From NCBI GenBank assembly GCA_036244855.1, contig BQKZ01000301.1:99980-163979 (forward strand): a DNA stretch of 64,000 bases, in the 5' to 3' direction. Source of the DNA: Temnopleurus reevesii (taxonomy: Eukaryota; Echinodermata; Echinoidea; Temnopleuroida; Temnopleuridae). The position numbers were made by a program, and so were the translations under genes. The notes below the pieces were generated by a model that made no database searches, was not told where the DNA came from, and saw only the letters and a list, made by a program, of their open reading frames with translations. This document shows positions 36,844 through 48,494 of the stretch, piece after piece; within the stretch, counting starts at the first letter, position 1, and every line of letters begins with the position of its first letter.

Positions 36844-37476
36844 TCTTCAACCCCAGTTTGATTCTCAATGCAACGGAATGGGATACACTGTATATTTGAT
36901 TAGTATTTTATCAGCTTGGTGTGGTTTTTGTCAGCTTAATTTATTTAATGAAAGCTATTTAAATTTTATGTGCCAATATATAGATTTTACAGGAATTTAT
37001 AATTGGCACAAATTTTTTATCATTTTTATGCATTCCCAAATGTAAATGTTGCCCTGAACCAGAATAGACAACTTTCTATTTATCAATTTTTTCTACAAAA
37101 GTACATGAATGATGTTGTAAAAATTAAAATTTATATATACATGTGTATTGTAATCAGAAAAGATTAAATAAACTGAAAAGATTGTTTTATCTTTTAATGA
37201 GCAGAGTAACTTAACATGATGGTAGTGTTTTCAAACATGATGTTATTTTCATCTGCTTCTGCTTGGATTGTCATTTCAAATTAATATTTACTTCTAGAAC
37301 TAAGTTCCTTTGATATTTAGATCCATGCTATCCCAGCTCCCAATGTTTTACTTGAAAATTATTTCTTTGTAGACTCATTCATAATTAATGACCAGGTTTA
37401 GAGATGTAAAATACTCTGCATACCTTACTGAAATAAGATTATCCCATGTATACATGTACATCAGGGGCCGCGAAAC
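36844..37476 (+). repeat. 633-bp block, copy 2 (probable assembly duplication)
   Basis: Copy 2 continues into unique sequence, while copy 1 is cut off by the N just inside the palindromic element that starts at about 37463. A contig end inside a repeat, re-joined by one N to an overlapping contig, explains this better than a real tandem duplication. Confidence 0.9.
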
Positions 37477-37613
37477 ATTTTGAAAAGTGGGTGAGCTGCC
37501 ACAGCAGGGGCTGTGGATAAGCATTTTTACACACTCCCATAGGCGTGCACGTATTATCTGGAATAAGTGCGGGGGCCATGGCCCCCCTTGCCTCCGTGGT
37601 TCCGCGGCCCCTG
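37463..37613. mobile_element. Short palindromic element with CAGGGGCCGCG ends
   Basis: CAGGGGCCGCGAAAC on the left is inverted as GGTTCCGCGGCCCCTG on the right. The inside contains a GGGGGCCATGGCCCCC palindrome. CAGGGGC-type ends are common in hAT-derived MITEs, but no convincing 8-bp target duplication is visible, so the class is uncertain. Confidence 0.65.
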
Positions 37614-37910
37614 TACACCTAGAGGATCAGGTTAGAAACAGTCCCTCACACCTCCACTCTAGACATTCAATGCCACTATTTAGTATCATATAATTTAAAG
37701 TATATGTTGATGCAGAAAGCTAACCATAATTTAACATTTAATAGAGAGAGGAAAATGCAGAGAATTCCAGGCTTATCTGGACATTGACTTGGCCTATGAA
37801 TTGCTTTTGTTCTGTTTAAAAAAAGCCTTTGTTAAGTATGATGCATCAATGCTATGCATGAACATGGTATGTTATGAATCAACAATTCCATTTCTCCATC
37901 ACCTCTGTAG

Positions 37911-38105
37911 GAAACCAGTTGGATTGTTTTGGAGTGGCCTTAGCAGTGGTGGCTGCCTGTCAAATCCTCAACTTCAAGGATGTGCACCTAGCCCTTTCAG
38001 AGGACCATGCCTGGGTAGTGTTTGGTGAGAAAGGAGAGGGTACTGCGGAGGTCACATGGCACGGGAAAGGCAATGAGGACAAGAGAGGGCAGCCTATTAG
38101 CATGG
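37911..38105 (+). CDS. MEN1: Menin, coding exon 2 (residues 142-206)
   Basis: Completes the split Gly codon and reads [20 protein letters not shown], then [19 protein letters not shown], then [19 protein letters not shown], ending one base into a Gly codon at ATGG|GTGAGA. This is the most conserved part of menin: the human protein has [16 protein letters not shown] and [16 protein letters not shown]. It belongs to the transglutaminase-like fold at the front of the menin hand-shaped structure. Acceptor CACCTCTGTAG. 195 bases. Confidence 0.98.
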
Positions 38106-40214
38106 GTGAGAATCCATTTGTAACAAGGAATCCAGCTCAGATATTAGTGTGCTGCTAGTGGATGAGGTGGAGGAAAACACAAATTACTGTGCATTGATTG
38201 TACAGTATATTTTCCAAGATTCAGCCATTATGAATAGGGATCCTTGACTTTGCAATGATGTCAGTTTCCATTCATTTGTCCACAGATTATCATATGCTCA
38301 TTTTCTTTTTCTTTCAAGAGAGGCAGACAATCTTTGTTTTTGTTGTAATTGTTTTGTTGTTGTTTTTAAGATTATAATGATCTCTGTAATGGACCCCACC
38401 CCTTTTACTGGGAGGTAATTTAGGTAATTGGTTCATTTGTAATAAGAACCAAGTATTTTCAACATGAAAAAATCTAGGATATTTTTTTTGGATATTAAAC
38501 AAAAACTATTTGAGTTCTCACCCGAATGGGCATGTGATTAGCATTTTACATGCCTGAATACCTTGTAGACATTGTCCTTTGTTTTAAGGTGCATCTACGT
38601 TTTTAAGGCATAGAATTGCACTGACCAATTGTAGAAGCTTTTATGGTCAATAAAATAATATAGGGATGTAGTAGTATTCTATAGGAGAAAAATGATTTAT
38701 ACAGTACAATTTAGAGCATATATGCATAAAACTATATCCAGGTCTATCTCTTGTCAGTTATCTTAGCACATCATATATAATTTTGTAACTTGATACGAGT
38801 TCTTAATAACTTAATATATGCGATGTCATGCACTAATGTTGGATTTCTTTTCATCAGGTACATAATTAAACTGCAAATCAATGAAGTGAAGCGAGACAAT
38901 GGCACACAGCATGCCGCCATCACCTTTTCACCCCCTGCACTGCTGCTGTCTTTGGAGGGGCAGAAAAAGAATATTAATTAGTGCTTTTTTAGTATAGTAA
39001 CATTCAGTCCAGGTCATCTGTATACATGTATGTCTATTAGCCCTAGATCAAAGCCTGGTTGATTTTGGTCAAGCTGAGATCTTAACAGTTTTAATTTAGG
39101 GGAGTTTTAAGAATTTTACCTTGTATACATGTAGTAGTCAATAGATGTGATTAATTGTGAAAATAATGGGTAGATTATGGGTTAATGAGCCCATTTCATA
39201 CATTACCCCTCACTGCTTCTGTAATTACAGTGTACTTCATTATTTTAAGACATGGCTTTTTACAGAAAACAAGAGGTTGATTGCCTGAATTGCTTATCTC
39301 TCACTCCTCGTGATTCCAGTACCTTGATATGGATGGAGATAAAAGCCCCCCTCCCCCGCACTCTTCCCCCGCACTACACCCCCACACTCCACCCCCTCAG
39401 CACACCAGTGTATGGTAATGAGCGTATACTATTAGTACCCATGTATATGTTGTCCTCCTATCTTTCATCCTACTTTTTTTCCTCTTCAATTTGCTGTCTT
39501 GTTGATTGTATATTGTACTTATATTGTTTATGAATTTTTTTTTAATGAAAGTGAATAAATGCATTTGAACTTGAATGAACAATTAACACCTTCATAAAAT
39601 GAGGCAAAAAAGAAGCATCAAATGCCCTCAACCGACCGACCCTTTGAAAATGGCTATCCTGAACAAAGAGCATTTAGAGCATTTGAGGGCATCCAGACGT
39701 CACTCATCCCTTTCTCTGGAAATGAGTCTTCGTCAGAACAAAAAGGTTACTCGAACCTGATTAGAGTTGTACCAAATAGTTTGTAAGCCAAGTATTTACA
39801 CTGAATATTATGTGAGTTGAAGTTTTTTCTTGGGTATTATTTGCGTTATCTTGGTGACCATGAATGCGCTAACATTTTTCTTGTTATAGTGCCTATAATA
39901 TAGACTTGTGTACAACAATATTTAGAAAAATGACTTCAAATAACATTTAAGCTCTCCAAAGAATGGGCATTTACAGTATTTCAAAGCAGGCTGGGGTATC
40001 CAGAACATATTCTTGAAGTCAGGCTGCCTTTTATGTCCTCGCATGGAAATTAATCACACAATGAATATATAGTCTTAAATACAAGATCATGACATAGAAA
40101 TTCAAATATCCTGTTCAATCAAATCCATGTGCTCTAGAAAATGAATTAAAAGTGGAATTGGAATGCATTCCATCATGATGGCAAACTACTAAGGCTTCGT
40201 GGGATTTTATAGTA

Positions 40215-40389
40215 CAGTCAAACCTCGGTATAACAAGGTCGTTGGGACCAGAGAAATTATCTCTTTATATCAAAACCTTGTTATATCAGGGTCAAAATAC
40301 AATAAAATACAAAGAGATGGGACAAGGAAAAGTACCTTGTTATAACGAGATCTTGTTATATCAGTGCTCTTTATAACGAGGTTGGACTG
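40215..40389. mobile_element. Pogo/Tigger-like MITE, intact copy
   Basis: Starts CAGTCAAACCTCGGTATAAC and ends ATAACGAGGTTGGACTG. The target duplication TA is present on both sides (40213-40214, 40390-40391). The length, 175 bp, is identical to the core of the copy at 30917. The palindromic halves contain TTGTTATATCAGGG and CTTGTTATATCAGTG motifs. No coding capacity; it depends on a pogo-type transposase elsewhere. Confidence 0.88.
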
Positions 40390-42246
40390 TATCACAAATC
40401 TTAGCTCTGTTGAATAAAACTTCCTAATGCTATCATTTTATCAATGATGTGTTTGTCATATAGAATATTTTTTTGTAATTGGCTAATGCACCATGTTTCC
40501 ATGGTTGCTAAATTGTTAATGACAAAGTTGTACCATTGGTAACGGTTTGATTTTAATGCAATTTATGTAATGAACAGTAAAGCCACTTTGAACACGAGAT
40601 TCAGATGGCCAGGAAAAAAAACATGATTGCATGGACACCACAGTCATACACCCTGTTCCCACACCCCCCATGATGGGAGATGCTCCAGAGGATGTGTGTT
40701 AGAATGGCAAAGAAAACCATAGAAATATTGTGCATTTTTAATGGCCAAGAGGCCTACCTGTCTCACAGTTGCAGAAGGCCCACATTGGAACCTATGCCAG
40801 GGCTGAATAGATCTAGCCCTGCACACAACATTTACATTTGATTCATGTGTAAATTATTTTACGTTTTTGTGCATGATGGGGAAAAGAGTGTTTTTATAAT
40901 CTGGTCATTTGATTTCACTGCGGTTTATTGATTTTTAATCTAAAAGGTTTTCTTGCAAAATAGGGACCACAAGGAAATTGAGAATTGATTGAATTTTTTC
41001 ATCATTCTTGCCGAGTGCTCCTACATGTTTTATGGCTTATTCTATTAGACACTGAATTGTCATAACAGGTAGTTTGGTTCCAAATTTTCCAGATTTTTTT
41101 TAGTGTAAAAAATATTTTCATTTTTACAGTAACTCAACTATCTACACAAACAGTATCTTACATGTATGCCACAAAAATTTAGTACATTTTCAGGAAATCT
41201 GAATATTTTTTTTCTTCAAATGTTCATTTTGACTGCATTTGTTTTTTTATATCCTATCCTGCATATTGTGATATATGTATAATATTCATAGAGGTATATA
41301 GCCGTAGGCTAGAGAGCTGAGTACAGATACGCGTACGTAGAGACCAAGCGCGCCGGACATGGGGAGCGCGCGGCATGACCAAAAAGGTCAACGCAACGCA
41401 AAATACCGCGTTCATTGCATTGGCTTTGTACGTGAATCGGATTGGCGAGACAGATGATCAACTAAAACAAACGACTTTTGATCCGAATTTGAAAGTTTTT
41501 TTCGTATAATTGACTAAACATTCAAAATAAGTTATCATTCATCAAAAATAATTAAATATATTGTATAAATGAATAAAAAAATCTGCTGCAAAGATACCAG
41601 CCTCTATGTGACACGGCTCAAATGAATATACATATTCATACTTTGGGCCGGATGAAAATAATTTCTCATTCCAATCGCACAATAAATCAATCAATTAGTT
41701 ATGCCTCGACATGAGAAAAAAAATCCACCTCGCGCTATTAAAAAGACATTCCCTTATTTTGTTGGAGTGATTGTAATATCAGGAGATCATTATACTCTTG
41801 TTGATTTCGGGTATGAAAATTGTAAATTCCTCGAACACTCTCAACCCCTTCTAGCTCACTTAATAATCATTCTTTGTTTTTATTTCAGTAATATCTCAGC
41901 CCGAGACTATTTTTTTTTCCTTCCAAAGCCCATCCTTTCTCCCATTTTGTTTAATGCGATCAATCACTTCGCTTTCTATTCCCCTATTTTCATGATTTTT
42001 GCACATCCCGTTCCCAAAAAGTGTTTTCTCCCCCCCCCCCCATATATTTTTTTTTCATGTTGCGATAGATTTCCGAACATGCCCCGTATCCAAACCTCTA
42101 TTCTTTGACCGTCATCCTACATCCACTAACACACAAACAAACACACAAACACACACACATACAAATCACCCCCCCCCCTCTCCATCAAACTCCTTTTCAG
42201 TGAGAATAAATGGCTCTGATTGCACGAACTGCTGTGCCCACTATGT

Positions 42247-42296
42247 CTACGTCACAATGACTATAAGCGCGCGCGCTTATTGTCATTGTGACGTAG
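42247..42296. repeat. 50-bp near-perfect palindrome with (GC)n centre
   Basis: CTACGTCACAATGAC is inverted exactly as GTCATTGTGACGTAG around ATAAGCGCGCGCGCTTAT, with only one mismatched pair. Each arm carries ACGTCA/TGACGT, a CRE-like core. It is inside the 8-bp-TSD transposon and next to its gap, and may be a nested hairpin element. Confidence 0.9.
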
Positions 42297-42468
42297 GTAA
42301 TTTACGCTTGAAGTTAAGTGTATTGGGGCAGCAAAACGTACAGGCGGGGGCCGGAGTGATGGCTGATCATTCTCCCCAACCCTCTTCCCCGAAAAAAAAT
42401 GTTAAGGGGTTGTTGTCTCGAAAGCATTCCAATACATTCTTTACTTTACCCCTCCCGGCTCCCCCCCC

Positions 42469-43262
42469 NNNNNNNNNNNNNNNNNNNNNNNNNNNNNNNN
42501 NNNNNNNNNNNNNNNNNNNNNNNNNNNNNNNNNNNNNNNNNNNNNNNNNNNNNNNNNNNNNNNNNNNNNNNNNNNNNNNNNNNNNNNNNNNNNNNNNNNN
42601 NNNNNNNNNNNNNNNNNNNNNNNNNNNNNNNNNNNNNNNNNNNNNNNNNNNNNNNNNNNNNNNNNNNNNNNNNNNNNNNNNNNNNNNNNNNNNNNNNNNN
42701 NNNNNNNNNNNNNNNNNNNNNNNNNNNNNNNNNNNNNNNNNNNNNNNNNNNNNNNNNNNNNNNNNNNNNNNNNNNNNNNNNNNNNNNNNNNNNNNNNNNN
42801 NNNNNNNNNNNNNNNNNNNNNNNNNNNNNNNNNNNNNNNNNNNNNNNNNNNNNNNNNNNNNNNNNNNNNNNNNNNNNNNNNNNNNNNNNNNNNNNNNNNN
42901 NNNNNNNNNNNNNNNNNNNNNNNNNNNNNNNNNNNNNNNNNNNNNNNNNNNNNNNNNNNNNNNNNNNNNNNNNNNNNNNNNNNNNNNNNNNNNNNNNNNN
43001 NNNNNNNNNNNNNNNNNNNNNNNNNNNNNNNNNNNNNNNNNNNNNNNNNNNNNNNNNNNNNNNNNNNNNNNNNNNNNNNNNNNNNNNNNNNNNNNNNNNN
43101 NNNNNNNNNNNNNNNNNNNNNNNNNNNNNNNNNNNNNNNNNNNNNNNNNNNNNNNNNNNNNNNNNNNNNNNNNNNNNNNNNNNNNNNNNNNNNNNNNNNN
43201 NNNNNNNNNNNNNNNNNNNNNNNNNNNNNNNNNNNNNNNNNNNNNNNNNNNNNNNNNNNNNN
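42469..43262. other. Assembly gap (794 Ns)
   Basis: Unknown interior of the transposon at 41287-43495. Open frames drawn across it are not real. Confidence 0.99.
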
Positions 43263-43620
43263 AAGTGGACGTATTTTTAATTTAAAATCCTAACATTAAA
43301 ACTTACAGCTGCACAAGAATCCGGCGTTAAAATGCTTTTCAGATGGGAATTGATATCCCGTTCCATTGAAACGCGTGTATTTGAATGCGGTAACGTACGC
43401 GGAGTTGACCTTTTTGATAATGACCATCGCTGCCCATGGTCGGCGCGCCAAGCGCGTTCAGTCAGCTCTCTAGCCTACGGCTATATACCTCTATGATAAT
43501 ATTATAATGATTAAATTGTTGGAAAAGAGCTTTCCTCACAATGAACTTTAAAACCCTTGAGAAAATCTATGTGCTGCTTTGCAGAATTGATAAAATATCA
43601 TGTTTATGTCTGATTTGTAG

Positions 43621-43763
43621 GTATCACAGAAAAGAGTTGGCTGTATTTGAATGGATTCCCTGTCGTGTGTACAAGACATATGGAGGTGGCAGCTTTGGTA
43701 TCAGCCATTAATCCTTCTATCAGTTCATCATTAGACAGCATAGAACTTGCATCTCTGCAACAG
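43621..43763 (+). CDS. MEN1: Menin, coding exon 3 (residues 207-254)
   Basis: The first two bases complete Gly. It then reads ITEKSWLYLNGFPVVCTRHM, EVAALVSAINPSI and SSSLDSIELASLQQ, ending in phase 0 at CAACAG|GTTTGT. Human menin has [43 protein letters not shown]. Direct joining of 38105 to 43621 restores the frame exactly, which argues that nothing is spliced in between. Acceptor TCTGATTTGTAG. Confidence 0.97.
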
Positions 43764-44274
43764 GTTTGTGCATAGTTTTATTTTTGCTGGGATTTTATTT
43801 TTGCATCCATGAATTTGCTAAAATTTTTGCTCATTAGAATGCCCTTTATTTGATATGTAGAATGATCTTTCGAAATATGAAGATAACAACTCACTAATGT
43901 GCAAGAATACCTGAAATTTTGTGAATTTTCTATGTGTACACGTACGTCAAAATATTTTATTTTCCAGGATTCAACTTAGTTGTGAATCAATATTCCATTT
44001 GAGCGATAACTCCACATTCATCCTTCAATGCAGTTCTTTGTTAGACAGCACAGAATTAACCTCTGTGTAAAAGTTTTGTGCATAATCAACTTGAGTACTG
44101 ATGCAATACTTGAGGGTTTTCTGCAATGGAAAATGCTAATCTAAAAAACAAGATTTTGGGGTATTTAATGAAAAAGTTGGGGATAATTTGCAATATCATA
44201 ATTCTATTCTGTTCAAAGGCAAATGGTCTTTCTCTCGTATTCCTCTTCCCTCAGTCCATATATAGGATGTGTTA

Positions 44275-44916
44275 GGTCCCTGTTACACCGAAAAATTGCC
44301 TACCCCAAAGCCGCCCAGGTCCGTAGTGGAGCAGGTTCCGACCTTGAGGGGATTAGCGGTGGACGGGTATGGTCCGCAAAAAGAGCCTGTTTAGACCGCC
44401 CTCCATCCCAACCCCAAAAACCTTCACTTGAGTCCATTGCCTCTTAGGAATGTTGTAAATTAAGAAATAGTGTTGCACACTAGTCATCTGTCACAGACCA
44501 TTGGTTACATATTATGCAGTGCATATCAATAATAGTCTTCTATTAGAAACTGGGAAACTGAATGCGATGTCTAGTTATGATTATAAGTAGCTTTGGCAGT
44601 AGATTACGAAATGCACTGTGCCGAGAAGTAAAAATTCAAAGTTAAAAGTCTGTGAATTCAGACTAGTTATACGGACCTGGTCCGGTTTTGGTCCTGTTTC
44701 TGTTTACACCGCGATTTTTCCGACCCTGAACTGCCCCGAAACCGCCCCGAGACCACATAGATGGATGTGGTCTCGGGTCGGTTTGCTTGAGCAACCCTGG
44801 GCCGGGTTGAGGTCGGTTATTCCGTGTTTACACCAACAAATTAACGACCCCAAACCTACCCGAAAGCGACCCGAAAGCGACCCAGGGTCGCTAATTTGTT
44901 CGGTGTAACAGGGGCC
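44275..44916. mobile_element. Harbinger-like MITE with GGCCCCTGTTACACCG ends
   Basis: GGTCCCTGTTACACCGAAAA at the left is inverted as TTGTTCGGTGTAACAGGGGC at the right, and TTA flanks both ends (44272-44274, 44917-44919), the 3-bp target typical of PIF/Harbinger. The 642-bp body is GC-richer than the intron and full of CCCGA/TCGGG-type inverted motifs, including a CGAGACCACAT / ATGTGGTCTCG hairpin at about 44750. The reading frames across it are not coding. Confidence 0.85.
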
Positions 44917-46139
44917 TTAGATCAGTTGACCTGCCCAATCTTTTCCTAGAAAATTACAAAATGTTCAATTTGAATTTGAGGGAAAAAATACATTTCTATA
45001 CACAATAGAATAACCTTCAGAGCATCAAGAAAAATAATCTTGAATTGATTTTTGTTAACCCTCGCAAGGATTTTGTTGTGGGGGGGGGGGGGCGAGGGGT
45101 TGTTGACATTATTTTTATTTGCTGCTCAGTTCTGACTACCCTCGGAAAATATTTTCTTTATTTGAGCTTTAGTTCCCTTTTCTACACCCAGAATTTTTAA
45201 TCACTAGAGCTAAGGTCAAAGAGAAACGGGGAAAAAACTTTTTACAAAAATGTGGTTGATTGACTGAGGAAACAAGAAAAAAAGGAAATAGAATTGTAAA
45301 ATTATGAATATTTATGTACAATTTTTAAAAAATTGTTGTTGATTGTTTGCATTGTGCACGATGCGTAGTACCCCCTTTCCATTTTCCATTAGGGAAACAT
45401 TGAGAATACGTACAGTATATCCTTTTATTGGATTATCATATTTTTTCCATATCTTTTGTCGCACCTGTCATGCCGAGTTGCATGGGTGAAATTGAATGCA
45501 ATTAAGCACCATTCTCCATTTCGTCTAATTCTACTAAAATAAATTCATCCTCGGATCATTATGAATCTGCAGTAATCTTCAATAAAGAATGGCTTTTCAA
45601 TGTGTATTTGAACTACATGTATGTAGTTCAAAGAACCCTTTGAACATAAGAATTCAAAATCATTTTGGATAGGCTTTCGTCTAATATCTAACGGAGTTGT
45701 ATCACATACATGTAAGAGCTAGATCAATAAGCCAATCTTGCAGAGAGTGTTTTACATAATTTTTCAAATTTTATTTCATATGCACATTAACATCAGCTTT
45801 GCACACAGACTCTTTTGAATACAGGAATATTTCTTTGTGATGATTTTCTTTGTATCTCTTGTGTGAGTCACACCAATATTCTTAGAAACAGTATTTTTTG
45901 CTTTCCTTTTAAACTTCTCAAGCAGGCCTCTGACTCACAGATGTTAATAAACAATTTAAAATTGAACCAAGCCATTTTTTTTGTGCCTTCACTCAATTTT
46001 ACAAAATTAGTTCTTCTGAGATAAGTTTGTATGGATTATGTAGGAATCTTATAGAAAATATTCCCTTTTTTTAATCAAATCCCCTAAGTCAAGCCCAATG
46101 ATATTGTTCACATAAGGATTTTTGATCTAGGTGAAAATT

Positions 46140-46790
46140 GAATGGGCAATAGAAAGAGACACAGCAGGAGAGAAAATTCTGGAAGAGCTATATATTCAGG
46201 TAGAAATGGACGAGGGACACCGAATGAGAGAGTGAGGGGGCTGAAGAAAAGGAAGGAGAGGCTAATTTTAGGTAAGAGTTAGAACGAGAGGTGACACAAT
46301 TGAATATTGATTGATCAATAAATAGATAGAGGACAAGAGCGAAGGGGTGAAAGGGTAGGGGAGATTTCACTTGAACATATGTGCAAGAGAAAAAGAGTTA
46401 GAGGGAACAAGAGAAAAAGAGTTAGAGGGAAATCTAAATACAGAAATGAGAGAGAGGTATTGAAAGGATGAGGAAGGCTTTGAAGCAGAGAGAGAGAGAG
46501 AGAGAAAGAAAAGAAGAATGAGAAGGATAGAAAGAAGGAGCTCTAGATATTGAAAGTGTGAAAGAGAGGGAGAGATTTCTGAGAGAAGGATGGAGATGAA
46601 AGAAAAATTAAGATGGTGCTCTTTTTTATGGCGTATGGTGGTTTGGTAAATCAAAGTTTGAAAGGTTGAAAAGAAATAGAGTTTAGAGTAGGGAAGTTTG
46701 GGGATGGGAGAGAGAGGAGCAATGAAGATGATAGGATGAAAAAGTGAAACAGAGTGAAAGGGATCGAGCTGAAAGATTAGATCCTTTTCA
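46140..46790 (+). repeat. Purine-rich tract (polyA/G strand)
   Basis: About 650 bases dominated by A and G (GAGAGA, AAGAGAAAAAG, GGAAGG), including a pure (GA)n run at 46487-46508. On the minus strand it gives artefactual Ser/Leu/Phe/Pro-rich open frames. Confidence 0.9.
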
Positions 46791-47406
46791 CATCTACTTG
46801 TCAAAAGTTGCTCTCACTTTTTAATAACTGTATTCCAAACCAGTTTTGATGGCCACTTTGTGAGCATTAACATCTCCAAGCTCATGAAATTCACGTAAAG
46901 TGGTTTTTTTTGCTATGATGGTGGATAAACAGCTTGGTTCAAATACTTCCGGCATGTGTATTGATGTGTACATTTCAGTGGTCCTGCATTGTCTCTGTAT
47001 CTCACGTGCACAAGCACAGTTAAACGGCCAGATGCTTGACATTTATTCAGGGTGAATTCTACAAATACTTCTTCACGAAAGTTCTGTTCATTCATATCGT
47101 CATCTGAACTGGATCTCGGTGGCAGAAATCTTCCCTGAGAGGTGGACTTCATATTGGTTTGACAGATCATTTAAAATAGCTTTTACCACAGGAAGGTGGC
47201 GAGCGTTTACATCTACCGCTAAACCAGTTTCTGTTAAACTGGTTTCCACTATCTTAAGTAGTTTGCTGCAGTAGATGTGAACAGGGTATTAGATGGATCC
47301 ATTTTAAAGAGAAATGGCACCCAGGAGTTTTCAATCTCTTTATGGCTCATCATGGCATGGGTTAGAATATGAAAAAAAATCACAAGAGATAGACTGGTGC
47401 AATAGA

Positions 47407-47560
47407 AGAGAGAGAGAGAGAGAGAGAATGGTACATGAATGAAGGCAGAGAGAAAGAGAGAGGAAGAGAGATATAGAGTGAGAAGTAGAGAGAGAGAGAG
47501 TGAGAGGTAGAAAGAGAAAGAAAGGAAGGGATAGAGAGAGAGAGAGAGAGTGAGGTGAGA
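47407..47560 (+). repeat. (GA)n microsatellite cluster
   Basis: Several pure or near-pure GA runs (47407-47428, about 47486-47500, 47533-47550) in a purine-rich context. Confidence 0.93.
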
Positions 47561-48494
47561 GCTTGAATGAGATGCTCGCGAGAATAATAAAGAGAGAGGA
47601 ATTAAATGGCTTTTAGCAGTTCACTTGCGATGTTTTTATCATGGTTTAGCAATACGAATGGAGTGTAAGCAGCCCAAATAGCCTTGTCTAGACATTTGAG
47701 ATGGATCCTGTAAATGTCATTGGGTCATGAGAGTTTTGCACAAATACGACATTTACAGTGCTCGGTGTCACTTTCTGCTACATCCATCAATGCAATATGG
47801 ATTATACTGAATTAAAATGATTAGAATTCTATAATTTGGGATTTTATTATCAAATGCATTCACAATTCATATTGAGCACTGGCAAGTGCATTTGGAGTTT
47901 ATCTTTTTTAGATGCATTAGTGGAAATGGAATTGCTTTATAAACATAATCCAAATTGGGTAAAGAAAAATAAAAGAGAGGTCACAACACACTATCATGTG
48001 AACGTACTGTGTATTAGTTTTATTTTTTTAATGTATGATCATATCTGTAGTGACGAAGTCTAAATTATTATTTTTTTTGCAGCTTCGATTATTACAAGAT
48101 TGATATTATTTCAACCATGCCTACGTGTATTTCAATTTAAATCCAATATTACAGTCTAAATGTCATTTGGATTTAATTAAGCAGTTAATAATTTCTTAAA
48201 CTTTATCAAATGATATGTCAAGGTTTAAGCCGGGGACTCCAGTCCATCTTTAATGAACAAAGCCTGTTTTGATTAGAAATTGTAATCAAATTTGCACATT
48301 TTTATTACATGTAAGTCATTTTTGCGATAGGCACATTCACTAATGACCAAGTGATGATAGTCATATGTGCGATACCTCTATTTAAAGGTCAAGTAAAATC
48401 TTGGTATTAAAAAGCAAACAATTTTTCCCCCGAAATTTGCCTTCAAATAAGATCAAATATAGTATCATGAATATATTGCACAAAAAATTGTGAA

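Larger units (their letters stand above)
35133..37910 (+). other. MEN1: MEN1 intron 1
   Basis: Begins GTAAGA and ends CTCTGTAG. It contains a GC box/CCAAT cluster (35198-35231), a Harbinger-like MITE (35908-36082), a 633-bp duplication around a single N (36210-37476) and a palindromic element (37463-37613). Confidence 0.9.
41287..43495. mobile_element. DNA transposon with long inverted repeats and a perfect 8-bp TSD
   Basis: Begins CATAGAGGTATATAGCCGTA and ends with the exact inverse. The terminal repeat is perfect for 34 bp and continues imperfectly for about 125 bp (GCGCGCC, then AAAAAGGTCAAC, then TACCGC). ATAATATT flanks both ends (41279-41286 and 43496-43503), a perfect 8-bp target duplication as made by hAT, P and Merlin transposases. 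About 794 of 2209 bases are an N gap, so a transposase cannot be excluded. The visible open frames (for example 41701-42108) show no recognisable domain. It lies within MEN1 intron 2. Confidence 0.9.
38106..43620 (+). other. MEN1: MEN1 intron 2
   Basis: Begins GTGAGA and ends TGATTTGTAG. It holds a pogo-like MITE (40215-40389) and a 2.2 kb inverted-repeat transposon with a large gap (41287-43495). A short open stretch at 38858-38981 with an acceptor-like start was considered and rejected as an exon. The rest is AT-rich without recognised content. Confidence 0.9.

Noticed and set aside
36049..37045. Two open frames with an identical LQPQFDSQCNGMGYTVYLIS segment
   Set aside because: The identity only reflects the 633-bp duplicated block; no homology or splice signals support coding.
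38858..38981. Possible MEN1 exon starting after TTCATCAG, reading KLQINEVKRDNGTQHAAI and ending in a stop
   Set aside because: Menin homology joins 38105 directly to 43621 in exact phase. Inserting this segment would stop translation, and it has no donor or menin similarity. An alternative terminal exon cannot be fully excluded.
41999..43285. Open frames of 293-428 codons through the large gap
   Set aside because: Most of their length is N; the readable ends lack any domain.
46188..46804. Minus-strand Ser/Leu/Phe-rich open frames
   Set aside because: They are translations of the purine tract, with no start context or family.
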